NCBI GenBank assembly: GCA_037957365.1
Contig: JARHVA010008360.1
Location: 62,001-126,000, forward strand
DNA: 64,000 nt
Reading direction: 5' to 3'
Origin: Torreya grandis
Lineage: Eukaryota; Streptophyta; Pinopsida; Cupressales; Taxaceae
The notes under the pieces are model-generated. The model did no database searches. It saw only the letters and a list, made by a program, of their open reading frames with translations, and was not told the origin of the DNA. Shown one piece after another: positions 10,503 to 22,791 of the stretch. Numbering within the stretch: position 1 is the first letter of the stretch; each line of letters opens with the position of its first letter. The position numbers and the translations under genes are program-made.

Positions 10503-13500
10503 TTATTCTTTAATCATCTTAAAATATACCACAGGTTTCATCAAATAATCCTCTTCTTGATCGACTAATGTATTAAATTCTTTGTCACTTTTGGCCATGA
10601 GTTTTTGGATGCATTGTGCCTTTGAAATATACCTTATTAAGGTAAGGATGATATCAAGGACCTTTTGAATGTCCTTTATAGACTGACCTTGGTTCTCTTT
10701 AATGTTTTGGATGAAGACATTAACCCTTTTCTTGAATTCTCCATCATCTATCAGGCCCATCGCAGTGGGTTGAGAGGGGTTTGCCAATAAGGTCTCCAAG
10801 AGCTTCTCCATTCTATCTATCAAGTCCTTATCCTCCTTCATGAAATTATTGACTCTATTATACCAAGTGCTTAGGTATTGTATTTTATCCACTATGACTA
10901 ATAATAGGATGTTTAAATGTCCTAGTTTGATGATTTTGATGTCCTAAACCTATTTTTTAGTATGTACATTGATCAATTTAGTTGTCTAGTCTTTGGAGTT
11001 CTACCATTGAATGATTAATGCTTGTACCATCTCAACTTGATGGGTTAAGGCACTTAATTTGAGCTTCATGGTCTTCAATCCTTCAAATATGTCAAGAAGA
11101 GACTTATTTAGCATCTTCAATATGTACTTATGGACTAAAAATGTAGCTTGTGCTTCTAAGTCTTACTTCTCCTTTTCTAGGTTGATGATTCTTTACTTCA
11201 TTCCCTTGACCCCAGCTAAGGTTAGTGTTGATTGGGTCTCAACCAAACTTTCTATGTCTTCTTGATGGATGGGGTGATCCCTTACTATTTTCCCTTACAT
11301 AAGAGATATACCCATAAAGGGCTCCACTCTTTAGAAGGTGAACTCCTTAATGCCTATAATGGCCTTATTTTTTTTACCTTCTCTAATCTATCTATGTATG
11401 GATTATACTATTGGCTATTGGTTTAGAGAATTTGGGCACCTCTATGATATCAATCCCAGTACCAATTAGGTCTCCAAGATCCTTCATTCTTTTACAACTC
11501 TCTTTTCTTTCCTTAACAATCATTCTTTCTTCTAGCTCCTTCATGAGCTTTCTTATCCATGGTTTGATATCATCATGGGTATCAATACTTGTACTACTGG
11601 TAAGTGCCAATTAATGTGACTAGGATGGAATATTTTGGAGTTTTCCATATATGAAATAGTCAAGGATGACAAGTCAATGTATGGGAAACTCATCACTAAA
11701 CAAGTTAACCTCGCAGGTAGGATGGGTCTATGCCACTTTTATCCCTTTGGAGGATCTAGGAACAAGGGTTATTTATGTTTCCCTTTTATTTTATGAGATA
11801 GGGACTTAATCTAAAGCTATTTCCTTCCCCTTTTCCATCTCACCTACCTAGGGTTCTTCATCTTGTGCCAACTTAGTTGTGGCTTCTCTAATTCCCTCAT
11901 CTTATTGATCTGACCCATAGGTCTTTATACGCTCTTTAAATAATACTTCAAATATTTCATGTGGGTCTATGGTAATGATATCAATGTTCTCTATTGGAGA
12001 AGGTGGTCTTGGAGGTGGAACTGATGATGAAGGACCTTCTCTTAGCCTTTCTTCTAGTTTCCTCTCACTAGGTCCTTGAATTTGGAACACTTACTATTGT
12101 TGTAGTCTTCAAGGTGAAATTGAGGTGGAATACAATAGATGATATTGCAATGGGTTCATCTTCTATATTTCTTTAGTTGTATTCTCCTCTCTTTACAATC
12201 TATACTTAAGTTTAAAGCCATGTTGTCTGCACCTGGCTAGCACATCCTCAAAGTTTACAACCTTGGTGTAGAGATGGTCATATGGGCTAACCCTATGCTC
12301 ATAGGCCACCTTGGTCAACTACTTGGATTTTAGATGGAGGATAACTTTGTTATTTGGGTCCCATTTTTTGAGGTCATCCTTTTTAAAATAGAAGGCATCT
12401 CTATGTCTAGACATAATGTCCAACTATTTCCATCTATGGATCATGGTTTTTCCAATAAATAATGGAAAAGGATGCCAAATTCCTTTACTCTTATCTTTTC
12501 ATACATTATCAATCCATTTTAGGAGTTGGGAAGCAATTTATTATTCAACCAATTTGATAAGGACATGGACTGGCAATCTATATAGCTGAGTCATGACTCC
12601 TTCCATCTTGATGACGATCCAATCTAGGTAATACCATATATCACCCATGATCTCTACATATTTATTGATGAGGGGGTACACTCTAGGCATGGGGTTCCCT
12701 ATGATAGTCTTAACCAAAGTAGGATATATGTAATAACAAATGAATTACATGTGACCCCTATATTTAAAGATATGTAATTTTGAATAATGATGGGATATGG
12801 TAATATTTCTATGAGAGGACAAATTATTGATATAAAGAATATGTGTGGAGGCCATCAATGAGTCTAATAGATAAGACATCATGGTGAACTATTGGATGGT
12901 ATTATTTTTATGCCATAGAATTTCCTTCCCAAGTGGATGTTAGTTATTTCTCTAATAGGTTGAGTTAGCTTCTCTTCCACCATGAAATATATGTATGAAA
13001 CCCATTTGGGGTTGACATAGGTTGTGGTGGCTACCCATGAAGCTCTATTAAATAGGGTCATGGTGATCCTAATGCCTTACCTAAATTTTATAATAGGGAT
13101 CTTCCCATCATGGTTCTTGGATATGTGGGTTCCTTGGTTTAACTAGGGTCTTAGAATAGTGTCCAAATTATTATTGGCTGTCCACTCCTTGATGGTGAGG
13201 AGGTCTATATGAGTCCTAGGGAGGTTATAGTAGCCATGAAAAGATACAAGGGTAATGTATGATATCCATTTTAACACACCTTACCTAACTATCTAATCAC
13301 CATCAATTCTACAATTGATAAACATAGATACAAGGATATCCATGTAATGGAGTACCTCTAGTTTTGTAGTTGCTCGATAAAGACCAGACATCTAAATTGC
13401 CACACAATCATCAAATTTTCTCTTGGTTACTATGATTCTTTGTTTTTTGGAAGTTAGAGGTTGCATTTCCTTGATAATAAACAAGATATCTGACTAGTTC

Positions 13501-13574
13501 TTCATTCCATTGTTGAGTGCCCCAATGTCAAATTCTATGTCCCAAAAATGTCTTCCCTCATTATCCATAGACAT
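10503..13574 (-). pseudogene. Unrecognised ~1,020-codon decayed reading frame
   Basis: Read from ATG at 13,574 on the minus strand. The N-terminal part includes MDNEGRHFWDIEFDIGALN, then HGYYNLPRTHIDLLTIKEW and SWVATTTYVNPKWVSYIYF (13,061-12,879). After a frameshift near 12,879 it continues through GDIWYYLDWIVIKMEGVMTQ and YDHLYTKVVNFEDVLARCRQ. A proline-rich hinge follows (SSSVPPPRPPSPI, ~12,020), then a lysine- and glutamate-rich segment (11,392-11,610). It ends in a probable coiled coil of 129 residues (10,892-10,503) finishing VVYFKMIKE. At least two frameshifts and more than ten stops are present, yet amino-acid character stays protein-like throughout. I do not recognise the family: no gag zinc knuckle, protease, RT or integrase motif is seen. 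It could be an extra ORF of an LTR element or a captured host gene. Confidence 0.55.
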
Positions 13575-13969
13575 ATACAATTATGCCTCTTATTTTCATT
13601 ATTTCCTAGTTACTTCCATGATTCCTTAATTGCCTTAGGTGTATGACTATCTTTTGTTTGCTCAGGATGAAATTTGAGCTTATTTAATGTAATTATGTCT
13701 TAAAAGTCAAGAATTAGGGCTTCATGTTGTTTTACTAGGGTTTTTTTGGAACTTTAATGGCAAAGGTGGTAGATTTCATAAATTTTTTCATTCCTTAGAT
13801 CTTATGGATATCCCCACTTATGCAAATTCTATCTTTTTGAGTGTGCCAAATCTTTGAATTTGTCATTTAGTGCTTACATGGTGCCTACATGGTGTTCCTA
13901 AGATTATTTCTGTGGTATCCCCACAAAAATTACTTTGAAATTAGTCTTTTTTTTAAAATAAAGTCTTTT

Positions 13970-15260
13970 ATCTTTGCTCCATTAGATCAAGACCCCAAAA
14001 TGAGTATGAACCATTGATTAAGATCTTGGAGGTTTCTTTTGATTGGTTGTTTAAATCTTGAATTACCTAGTTACACCAAGTGGCATATTTTTGCTTCTTT
14101 ATGAAATGACTTTAGAGTTTGGTGTTAGAATAAGAATGGTTCTTCCACATGTTGAGCTATCAAGATTTGAAATCTTCAATTGAAAATTCATCCTTAATTT
14201 CACTTCATTGGATGAAGACCTCCAATCAAGCACGACCCATTAGATCCTATGAGATGCACATAGTTAAGTTAGTATCAAGGCCTTAGTAAAACTTTAGGTC
14301 TAAAATGCATTCCTAAGGTTTATTTATGTTGATAAGTACTAATAAACTTAAGTTTAAAAACTTCATGCTAATTTTTCTATGTTAATATGCTAAGGGTATT
14401 TTTAGAGATTTTTTGAAAAAATGCCCCCTTTTCTTGGCTAAAATATTGGTTGAGGTTCAATTTGATGGCCTCACTAACATCAAAGATGTCCTCATGAATG
14501 TCAAATGATGGGAGAAAGATTTTCAAATTTAAGCCTTAAAAATTACTTTGATTAAATGATGAAGCACCATGCATCACATTCTTAGGAAATAATAGGATTT
14601 TGGAGTTGATGCAGTCTATTGGATCAAGACCGGTAATGCAATAAGGACCATTGATCATGATCTGAGAGGTAGAAGCTGATTAGATTTGAAATTCAAGGAG
14701 CCCCTTTATCTTTTCACCATCAAATCAAATATTCAAGTGAATGAAGATCATTAGATCTATAGAAGTTTAAAAAATTTAAGTTAGTCTATTTGGTTACGTA
14801 TATGCTTAAGTCAAATAATTAGTCTTAAGTTAATAGTGTTAATAAACATGATGAACTTAAAGCTAAAGTTTACTATGCTAAGCTTAATGTCAAAACATTA
14901 AGGTGGTCCCCTTTTGGACTTAAGGTAAAAATTGGATGAGGTTCAACTTGATGATCTTGCTAACATCAAAGATGTCCTCATGAGTGTCAAATGATGGGAG
15001 CAAGGCTGTCAAGTTAAATCATGTAGGAAATTTTTCATAGGAATTAGGGTTGATGCGTAGCTCCTCATAGTTTATCTCATATCATTAGATTGGATCTCTA
15101 GGGAAGTCAAAGTTATTAGATCTATGTTCAAGTAAAATTATTAATTTAGGGCTCAATATGCATAGTAATTTAGACTAAGTTTTCAATCTCAAGGCATCAT
15201 TTATGTTAAATAAACATGAAGACATTTAAGATTAGAACTTAGGATAAATATTAATAAAAG
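13970..15260. repeat. Irregular tandem repeats, about 0.4-0.6 kb units
   Basis: Three diverged copies share blocks. TTGGATCAAGACC is followed by ACCATTGAT and GATCT-x-GAGG (near 13,981 and 14,620). AATAAAC-x-ACTTAA blocks lie near 14,330, 14,840 and 15,200. GAGGTTCAACTTGATG plus ACATCAAAGATGTCCTCATG lie near 14,453 and 14,937. Spacing between equivalent blocks varies from about 360 to 640 bases. Tandem repeats in untranslated parts of Tat/Ogre-type elements are known, but ownership here is not shown. Confidence 0.55.
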
Positions 15261-16849
15261 ATCTGGTCCTAAATAAAAGGGGCTTATGGACTTAAAAATT
15301 AGATGAGTTTATGAGGTTAATAAAAAAAAGGAGGGATGAGAAATAAAATGGGCCTAAATTTTATTTTATTTTAAGGTTTGGGCACATTTAAAACATAATT
15401 GAACCTTAATATAAAATTAGACTTTGGGTTTTTCAAAAAAAGAAATCCAATTTCCCATTAAGTTTTTTCCCACCATTTTTTGAATTTAAATCATAGGGTT
15501 TCTTGCTTGAGAACCCTGCCTTTCTCCATGGAACCTACATTTCATCATCGAAAGACAACTATTAGTAAGGTTAGTCTATAAATCATAATAAAAACTAAGC
15601 ATGTAGGGATTTATTCCCTTTTCAAGTGGACAATCTTCAAATTCTAAGAAAGAATAACCTCTTCATAGCCAATCTAAGATACAAATGTTTTAAAAAATTT
15701 AAAAGGGTCCCTATTTTTTAGAACCAAAAAATGGGGCTATGTTGGTCACAAAAATTAATCAATAGGATGGATAGATTTAATGGATAAGAGACATTACAAC
15801 TCTTCTTTGACCAAGAGTACAACATGAAGATGCATTTTCCAAAGATTTTTATTGATAGGCTTAACATCAGTGAATGTAATAATGTTATGGATGATGATTA
15901 TAGGATATATACTAGGCATATTGATATAGGACCAAATTCATGCATCATTTTACTCTGTTAGAAATGTAGTGAAATCCAGATAGTCTTGGGGATCTAATGA
16001 TTCACTAACCTTAACTATGCATAGATCTCATGGGATCCTATGTTAATGTCAATGGCAGCCTCATTTAGGAAACTAGAGGTTTATGAAGGATATATGGGAG
16101 TTATAAACACCTAAATGATTTAATATTGACTCATCATCCTAGCATTAAAGAACAAGGATGGTGGGAAAATCCATCCCTATCATGCCAAGGTAGGATATAG
16201 GAATGGTTCAAACCTATCCATCATGGTGATAAATGAGAAGTTCTATAATAATGGCATTCACTAATAAAATTTAAGAGGAATGGATATGACATCATTATTT
16301 AAGGAATGGGTACTAGATGGTGAAGATGGTATATCCTCTTCAACGATTAGATGGAGTGTAATTTTGGGGGTAGATTTGTGATTTTTACTAAAGTTGAGGT
16401 TGTTATTTTAATGGGGATTTTTAAATCACCCAATGTAACTGCGTGTGGGCCTTGTTGATAATGTCCTATGACAGAACATTTACACACACACTATTTTAGG
16501 TATGCCTCTATGAAGTGGGGTTTAATAAGGAATTAAAATTTTAAGCTAAAAACTTTAACATGGATTTGGTTAGAAAATCCTAAAGAAGGATGATCAATTT
16601 CCCCATAGATCAAATGGGTGTAGAGGAAAGGTGGACCAAAGGGAATAATTTACCCTAAATTTGGATAATAATCCTATTATTTGACCAGACATCCATATTA
16701 TTATGGATTAGGGAGAGTATTAAGTGTTAATAACTAGTACTCTCTAATTGAAAGCTATTGAAATGTAGAATTAGTACACTCATTACTAATTTATGATGCA
16801 TGGATTGTCATGATAGTGGATGCTTAATTGGATGAGGATGAGGTAGCAC
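15261..16849. other. Region between repeats and protease, no gene recognised
   Basis: A purine tract (AAAAAAAAGGAGGGATGAG) lies near 15,323. On the minus strand, downstream of the protease, only a heavily broken frame can be read and no RT motif appears. If the gag-protease and the pol at 8,430-5,740 were once one element, their junction lies here or in the repeats to the left. Confidence 0.35.
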
Positions 16850-19800
16850 TTTACAATAGAATTAGGACCTCATTGGGTTGAAAGGTAAGGTTACAAGTTT
16901 TGAACAGATGAGGATCAACCGGGATGTTGTGGATTTTACCCTCATGTTTAAAATTAATTCATCAATGTAAATAGAGGGAATGCAGTGCATAACACATATC
17001 CAAGAATGCCATAGAATAATGTTGTACTGAAACACCCCTTTAATTACATATAATTATTTGGGGATGACATGCATACCTACCTGAATATGAAGGATTATCA
17101 TTCCTAATGCAGGGGCAAAGGTATCATTAAAAGCTCATAGAATGGTGGGGTACTAGGCTACCATTTTCTCAGTTAGATAAAGTTAATTAAATGTGTGAGA
17201 GGAAATGATGTTTATACTAGCTCCATTATTAATCATGACTCTTTTAATTTGAGTTTTATCAATCTGGGTAGTGATAAAGAGTGTGGTATCTTCATCTTCA
17301 GGTTATAAAGGTGGTATTTCTGAAGCATTAAATATTATGGATAAAGGTTTCTCAATTGATGTAATGAAATATGATAAATATTGGGCCTCATCCACTTATA
17401 TCTTAGTGGCCCATAAGGATTCTTTCATGGCCTCCTAGTTATATGGATAATTCTAGACAATTTCAATGAGGGACATCTTGACAAGAAGCTAGTGCAGCTG
17501 CTTGAGAATAGATATCAATATGAGTTTAGAAGCATTATTATTTTAGGATTTTCCTAAAATATAAACTTTAGGTTTAGGAGTAGGAATTTTTGGACTATTT
17601 ATAGTAAAATCTAATGATTTAGCAATAGTCACTTTGCATTTTTCATGATTATGGGCCTTATTACCCTGGGTTTGGAATTGTGTGGATATATGAATTACAT
17701 CTATCTAAAATAGAGGGGGATACAATATGTTTTTATAATCATACACATTTAGAGGGAGAGATTGATATTGGACTTTGTCAAATGTTTTACCCTCTTTTAT
17801 AGCTCATTTTGATAGTATTGGTGGTAATGTGTTACTTCTTGAAGTGGATGTAACCTTAATAGTTTGAATATGGGGATGATCATGATTTGATTATTTTGTT
17901 AAGAGATCATCTTATTCCAATATGTTTTGGAAAATTACCTTTAATGCATTATAATTTTCTATGTCATGACCCACTATTTAATGGTATGCACATATCTTAT
18001 TTTCGCTATGCCATGATGGTTTTAGAATATGAGGATTGATAAGATTTATAGGTGGTAGGGTGATTAGGGAGGTTTGAAGAAGTTGATCAAGGATATTAGA
18101 ATAAGATCCCTTTAATGTGTCTTGACTAGACTTGTCTATCTTCCATGGTACTGGTAGGGAAGAGGTATGTGATTTCAATCCTTGGCCTTTTGAGCTAGCT
18201 ATTTGAATAGTCCCTATTACCATTATTTTATGCTTAGGGTAAGTATTTATACCTAAACATCATAGATAATAGGGATTTAATGGGTTATGGATTGGCATGA
18301 CTACAGTGGGAATATCCCATTGTGATGGTATATGCAGTTTAGTGGTGGATTCTATAATGGTAGCTTTAATTTTAGCTAAAGGATGGGGTCCTTTTATAAA
18401 ATATAGTATCTAAATAGGAAGTAGTGGTGTTTTCCTCTTTTGAATCTACTCATTGGTGGTGGGGATGTCTTCTTTAGTGATTTCAATCCTAATAGGAGGA
18501 TGATGCAAAGATTTTTTTCCTTTGGGATCTGAGATTTTTATTTTTGGCATATATGGATTTCCCACTGATTTCTCAAGGATTGAATACTTCCCTATCAATT
18601 AGGTGAACTGATCTTGAATTGGCTTGAGGTAACATAATAGTTTCTTTAAGAAGTAAAAAGCTAGCAGGAATAGGTATGATGGATGCAAGTATGGAAATGA
18701 TGCAAGAAATAGTATACATATCTTGCAGAATGTCTGAGCAAATATTTTCCTTGACAATATTTTCCTCTTTTAGTTATTTAGTAATTTTAGATTTGGATTC
18801 TTCCATAGAATCCTAAACAATGAGATCTAAAAAATTAAAGGAAGTTTTTGGGATGTTTTTGTTTAGTTTAGATGGTTCAAAAGTGTCTCATATAAGGAGA
18901 TCAAGGATAGGGGTATTATCAACTTATTTATGTAGAAAATGATAATGGATGGTGTTAACTATGTGAATCTCATATTTTAAGGTAGATCTTAAATTATATT
19001 TCATAGAGTTTGATATGGAGGCATGATCAGGGAATGGCTGACTGAATATATCTATAGATTGATTTACAAGTACATTAGGATTATCTAGTTGTAGTTCCAT
19101 ATGATCTATAATATTTTTTTACTAGGACCTTGAAATAATGACATCTATTGATGTCATGACCTATTATTTAATGAAATTTATAGAATTCATTTTCCCTAAA
19201 CCAACTAGTTTAGGATGAGAATTATTGAGAGGTCTTACTAGAGGAAGCTCAATGAGAGACACCTTTAAGAGTTTATCTAAATAGATGAATATGATTCTCC
19301 TAAAGGGGTATATTGTCATGGGGGAAAGCATGTTAATAGATTTTGAGATTGTGCCTATGAGGTCGAGGGCTTAGATTAGTTTTTAGTTTGTGGTGGTACT
19401 AACTTTATAGCTTTGGCATTAGTAGCTCTTTTGGTTTTATTGTTATTATTACCCTTAGAAGGACCATATTTAAAGTTTTTATTCCAAAACTTAACCTTCC
19501 CTTCTTTTAGGACTATAATTTTGAGCTTACATGCCATATAAAAGGCCTCATCAAAGGTTTTAAAATATTATTCTAGTAATGTCAATGAAATGTGATTAGC
19601 ACATGCTCTTGTAAATAACTCAATCATCTTGGGTTGTGAAAGAGAGAAAGTGAATTGATTGATGAGACTCCTCTATCTAGCCACAAAGTTAGTGATAGAT
19701 TCATCATCAAAATATTAGATGGCATATATTTCAATGATAATGAATTTTCTTGCAATATTGATAGAAAAGTGGTATAAGAATATTTGAGCTAGCTACCCAA

Positions 19801-19870
19801 ATGATAATAGGGAATGTTATGGGATTAAGTTGTACCAATTTAGGGTAGGTCTAATGAATGAATTATGGAG
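16850..19870 (-). pseudogene. Ty3/gypsy gag-protease, Tat/Athila-like
   Basis: Minus strand. The capsid-type gag core at ~19,480-19,860 reads DDESITNFVAR, SLINQFTFSLSQPKMIELF and TFDEAFYMACKLK. Downstream, at ~17,950-18,010, a gag zinc-finger-like motif reads KICAYH-stop-IVGHDIENYNALK, with the last Cys changed to Tyr. A linker reads VKMSLIEIV and EAMKESLWATK. The retropepsin (17,260-16,900) reads TTQIDKTQIKRVMINNGASI, where the usual catalytic Asp-x-Gly is Asn-Asn-Gly (Asn codon 17,228-17,230). LLWHSW-like and IPSIYIDELILNMR motifs follow, comparable to the LLGRPWI and PS-x-LHQ-x-LKF motifs after protease in Tat elements. Many stops are present. No RT follows within 3 kb. Gag N-terminus probably extends to ~20,800 but is unreadable. 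Confidence 0.8.
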
Positions 19871-21674
19871 TTACCATTATGGAGGATAAGGCCTAATAAG
19901 AACCATTGGGTTAATAGGCTCATTACAAATCTATTCATAGGTAAGCATGTTCTTTTTCCCAAAGGTAGAGGTTTATAAATTAGCCATCTTATTCATAAGG
20001 ATGCTCATGAGATCTAGTTGGGCATTATATTGAGGGATTCCTCCTCAAATATTCTATTATGAGAGTTGATACATAGGAAGTTGAGTGTAAAAACCTTGGG
20101 ATAAGGGATAACCAATTAATGTGGTCATGATGGTTTGAGAAGCCACCACATGATATGGATCTTGTAAATGGATATGTGTAGACACAATAGCTTATGTAAT
20201 TTTTGTGTAATAGGTGGTCAAATAGACATACTACTGAATTGGTTAGCTTATAAGGGCTTGTTGTAATGGCTACATTTGGGTACTTGAGGGCACACTAGTT
20301 TGGATCAGTGGAAGGGTTGTTGGGACTAATATGTCTAGGTTTTAAAATTATGTTTTTATAAGTATATTAGTTATAGTTTGAGGTGAAGTAATGTTCTGAG
20401 TTTCGGTAGTGTTCGGTGATAGAGCACTAGATGTCACTAGAGGCGGATTGCCTAAGGGTTTCATGGTAGTGGTGTCAAAACTAGTTAGAGGAGGATTATT
20501 TTAGGAAGAAACCATAGTGATTACAAAACCCTCACCTGATCTAAAGGAATATTGTATGGGTTCTTAGATAATTGTGTATGGGGAGATAATGGGATATGTA
20601 TGCCTCAAGATCTGAGATAATGATTAAGTTTGATAAGGTTATTATCTAGTATAGTGGTGAATTCAGGATCACCCTAGGTATAATACTAAGGAATTCCTTC
20701 CTTTATGGACACAAGGGAAAGAGGAGGGCTAGGACAATTCTTCATGGATTAAGATGAAGATGGGGGATCAATTTTCTTTTATGATTGCTATAATGTCAAA
20801 ACCATGTAATGATACAAGGGAAAAAATCAAGAAACAAAAAACACACAAAATTTATTTTTGATCATCTCATATTTGATGAAGATAGGAAGATACACATGCT
20901 AAATACATACCCAAATTTTTTTTAATTTTTAACTTTAAAGTGTGATAAAAGAAAAGAAAAGGTTAATGAGGCTCTTAAGAAGTGGAAATCTAAGGATGGT
21001 CTTAGATTTTTTTAGGCTCTCAGAGATATATGTAATGGGATTGATACTTGGCCTAGTATTAGGGCCTGCCCCCTCACTTCACACACCATTATGTAAGGGT
21101 TTTAGGTGCTTGGCCAAAATATATCAAAAGCCTATGTTTTATACTCACCCAGAGTATTGAGTTGGTTTTCCCCTTAGTGGTGAAATCCAGGTGGGATTGT
21201 TGGGAAGTATGTTACTGTAGGTGATGAAATAAAAATTAGTTCCCATATGTCAAATGTTTTGATGAGTTTGTTATGAATGTGATTTAGTCTATGTGTGGGA
21301 AAAGTGATAACTACGATAAATTCACTACCTAGATTATTTTATATGAACTAACTAAGCAAAAAAAATGGATGTAGATTATTTAACCTTTAAAAAAGGGGAA
21401 TAAGTAATTTTGGATTTTCTTTGAATGAATACAACAAAAAAAATAGGAGAGAAATATAAAATCAAAATTAATTTTAAAAATAAAACTAAGACCTTAAGGG
21501 TCCCTTCGGGTGTGTCAGAATGTTTAAGTAGTTTTTTATTTTCTTTTAATTTGAATATCACTTATTGAAAAAACTTGAATAAAAATAGGGATTATGTAGA
21601 ATGCCTATGGATTAGAAGATATTTCACACTGCTTTGAATCTAATGACATTAAGATATGAAACATAATAACTTAC
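19871..21674. other. Probable gag leader and N-terminus, unreadable
   Basis: On the minus strand, gag-like frames fade beyond 19,870. A TATA-like box (minus strand GAGTATAAAACATAGG, near 21,140-21,155) and TGTTGGGAAGTATGTTACTG at 21,199 (plus) hint at LTR or leader sequence. No boundaries can be fixed. The plus-strand open frame at 20,942-21,160 has no recognisable content. Confidence 0.3.
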
Positions 21675-21804
21675 CTTCAATTGGCTTGTGAGTAGAATGA
21701 AATTCTTCCATAGATAGAGGTAGTTTCTCAGGATTGACAAAGGATGTGGATTGAACGAGGTAAAATTCTAGTAGAGTGTCATTAAGAACATCAACAATTC
21801 TCAT
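21675..21804 (-). other. Short open frame ending at a consensus splice donor
   Basis: From ATG at 21,804 the minus strand stays open for 43 codons (MRIVDVLNDTLLEFYLVQS and onward to HSTHKPIEG). It ends ATTGAAG directly before GTAAGTTATT (donor at 21,674). An in-frame TAG lies three codons upstream of the ATG. This looks like a first coding exon, either of a retroelement leader or a gene fragment. No matching acceptor or second exon could be identified. Confidence 0.25.
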
Positions 21805-21874
21805 GTAAATCTAAAACAAATTCAAGGCTCTAAGTTTTTGGGTCCCAAATGTAAAAAACTAGATGGGAATTTAA

Positions 21875-21934
21875 GGATCGATGTCGATCCAAAGAATAGA
21901 CATCGATCATGGGTGAATCATCATTGATTCACCC
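21875..21934. repeat. Two adjacent perfect hairpins
   Basis: GATCGATGTC at 21,876-21,885 pairs with GACATCGATC at 21,899-21,908. GGATCGA/TCGATCC (21,875-21,890) forms a smaller alternative hairpin inside the first arm. Two bases after the first pair, GGGTGAATCA at 21,911-21,920 pairs with TGATTCACCC at 21,925-21,934. All arms are perfect, which is unusual in this decayed context. Confidence 0.8.
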
Positions 21935-21982
21935 AATTTGGTTCCTTTGTTTCAAACATGGGTAAAAATATATAGGTGTATT

Positions 21983-22791
21983 TGTTGGTAATGACTCCAT
22001 ATTGGGGTAAAGTGGTTAGGGGGGTAGATTCCTAGGTTATAAATAGATTTATGAGGTTAAGGGAGGGGGAGGGTAGAAAGGTAATAATAAAAGATACTTA
22101 TTGAGATAGTAAATGGTAAATATATTAAACCTTAGGAGAGGGATCATTTATAAGATTAAATAAATATATGAACCTATGACACCTAATTAATCATCCATAG
22201 GGTATGAAATTATAATGTCTACAAGACTATCAAAGTTACATCAAAGATGTGTTCTTGATGTATGACAGTGGATAGAGCAAATAGAGAGCTAAAGAAGAGG
22301 TCACTTTATATTAGTTGAGCAATAAGGTATTTTGAAGGTGATTAAGTTTTTCTTGGCTAGGTTAGTGCTTAGTCAAGATTGGATTAAGAGCTAACTTGTA
22401 GTTTAATGCTTGAGTAAGTTTCATTGAAGTGGCTGAGTTGGTGTTGAGTAACTTAGGGGGTTGGTACCTCATTGTAAGTTATAGCTTACTAAAATATTAG
22501 TTGAGTTGGTGCTTAGCTAGTGAGGGGTTGGAGCCTCACTAAATATTGACTCATTACTTACAATAATTTAGTCTAAGTGGTGTTCTAGTGGGTTTTATTC
22601 CCCATGAGGGTTTCCCACATTTCTATTGTGTTCATGTGTTGATATATTTATTTGTGTTTATGTTATTGCTTCTCTATTCATTATTTGATCACTATATTGG
22701 CTTGAAATATTAATGAGTGTTAAGTGAAAATAAAATATTGTTTTAAGACACTGATTCACCCCCCCATCTAAGTGGTAGTGCTTCCAATAGA
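21983..22791 (+). mobile_element. Probable solo Ty1/copia LTR
   Basis: Starts TGTTGGTAATGACTCC. Near the end it carries TGATTCACCCCCCC (22,752-22,765), the plus-orientation form of the G-tract/TGAATCA box shared by the copia LTRs here, about 26 bases from the end at 22,791. GGGTTTCCCACA near 22,608 resembles the GTGGGAAACCC motif of the other LTRs. Flanks GTATT (21,978-21,982) and GTACT (22,792-22,796) match at 4 of 5 positions as a target duplication. No primer-binding site or polypurine tract is present, so it is probably a product of LTR-LTR recombination. Confidence 0.6.

Noticed and set aside
8641..15341. Similar purine tracts at 8,641 and 15,323 as ends of one element
   Set aside because: The sequences after the tracts do not match each other and neither is followed by a TG LTR start.
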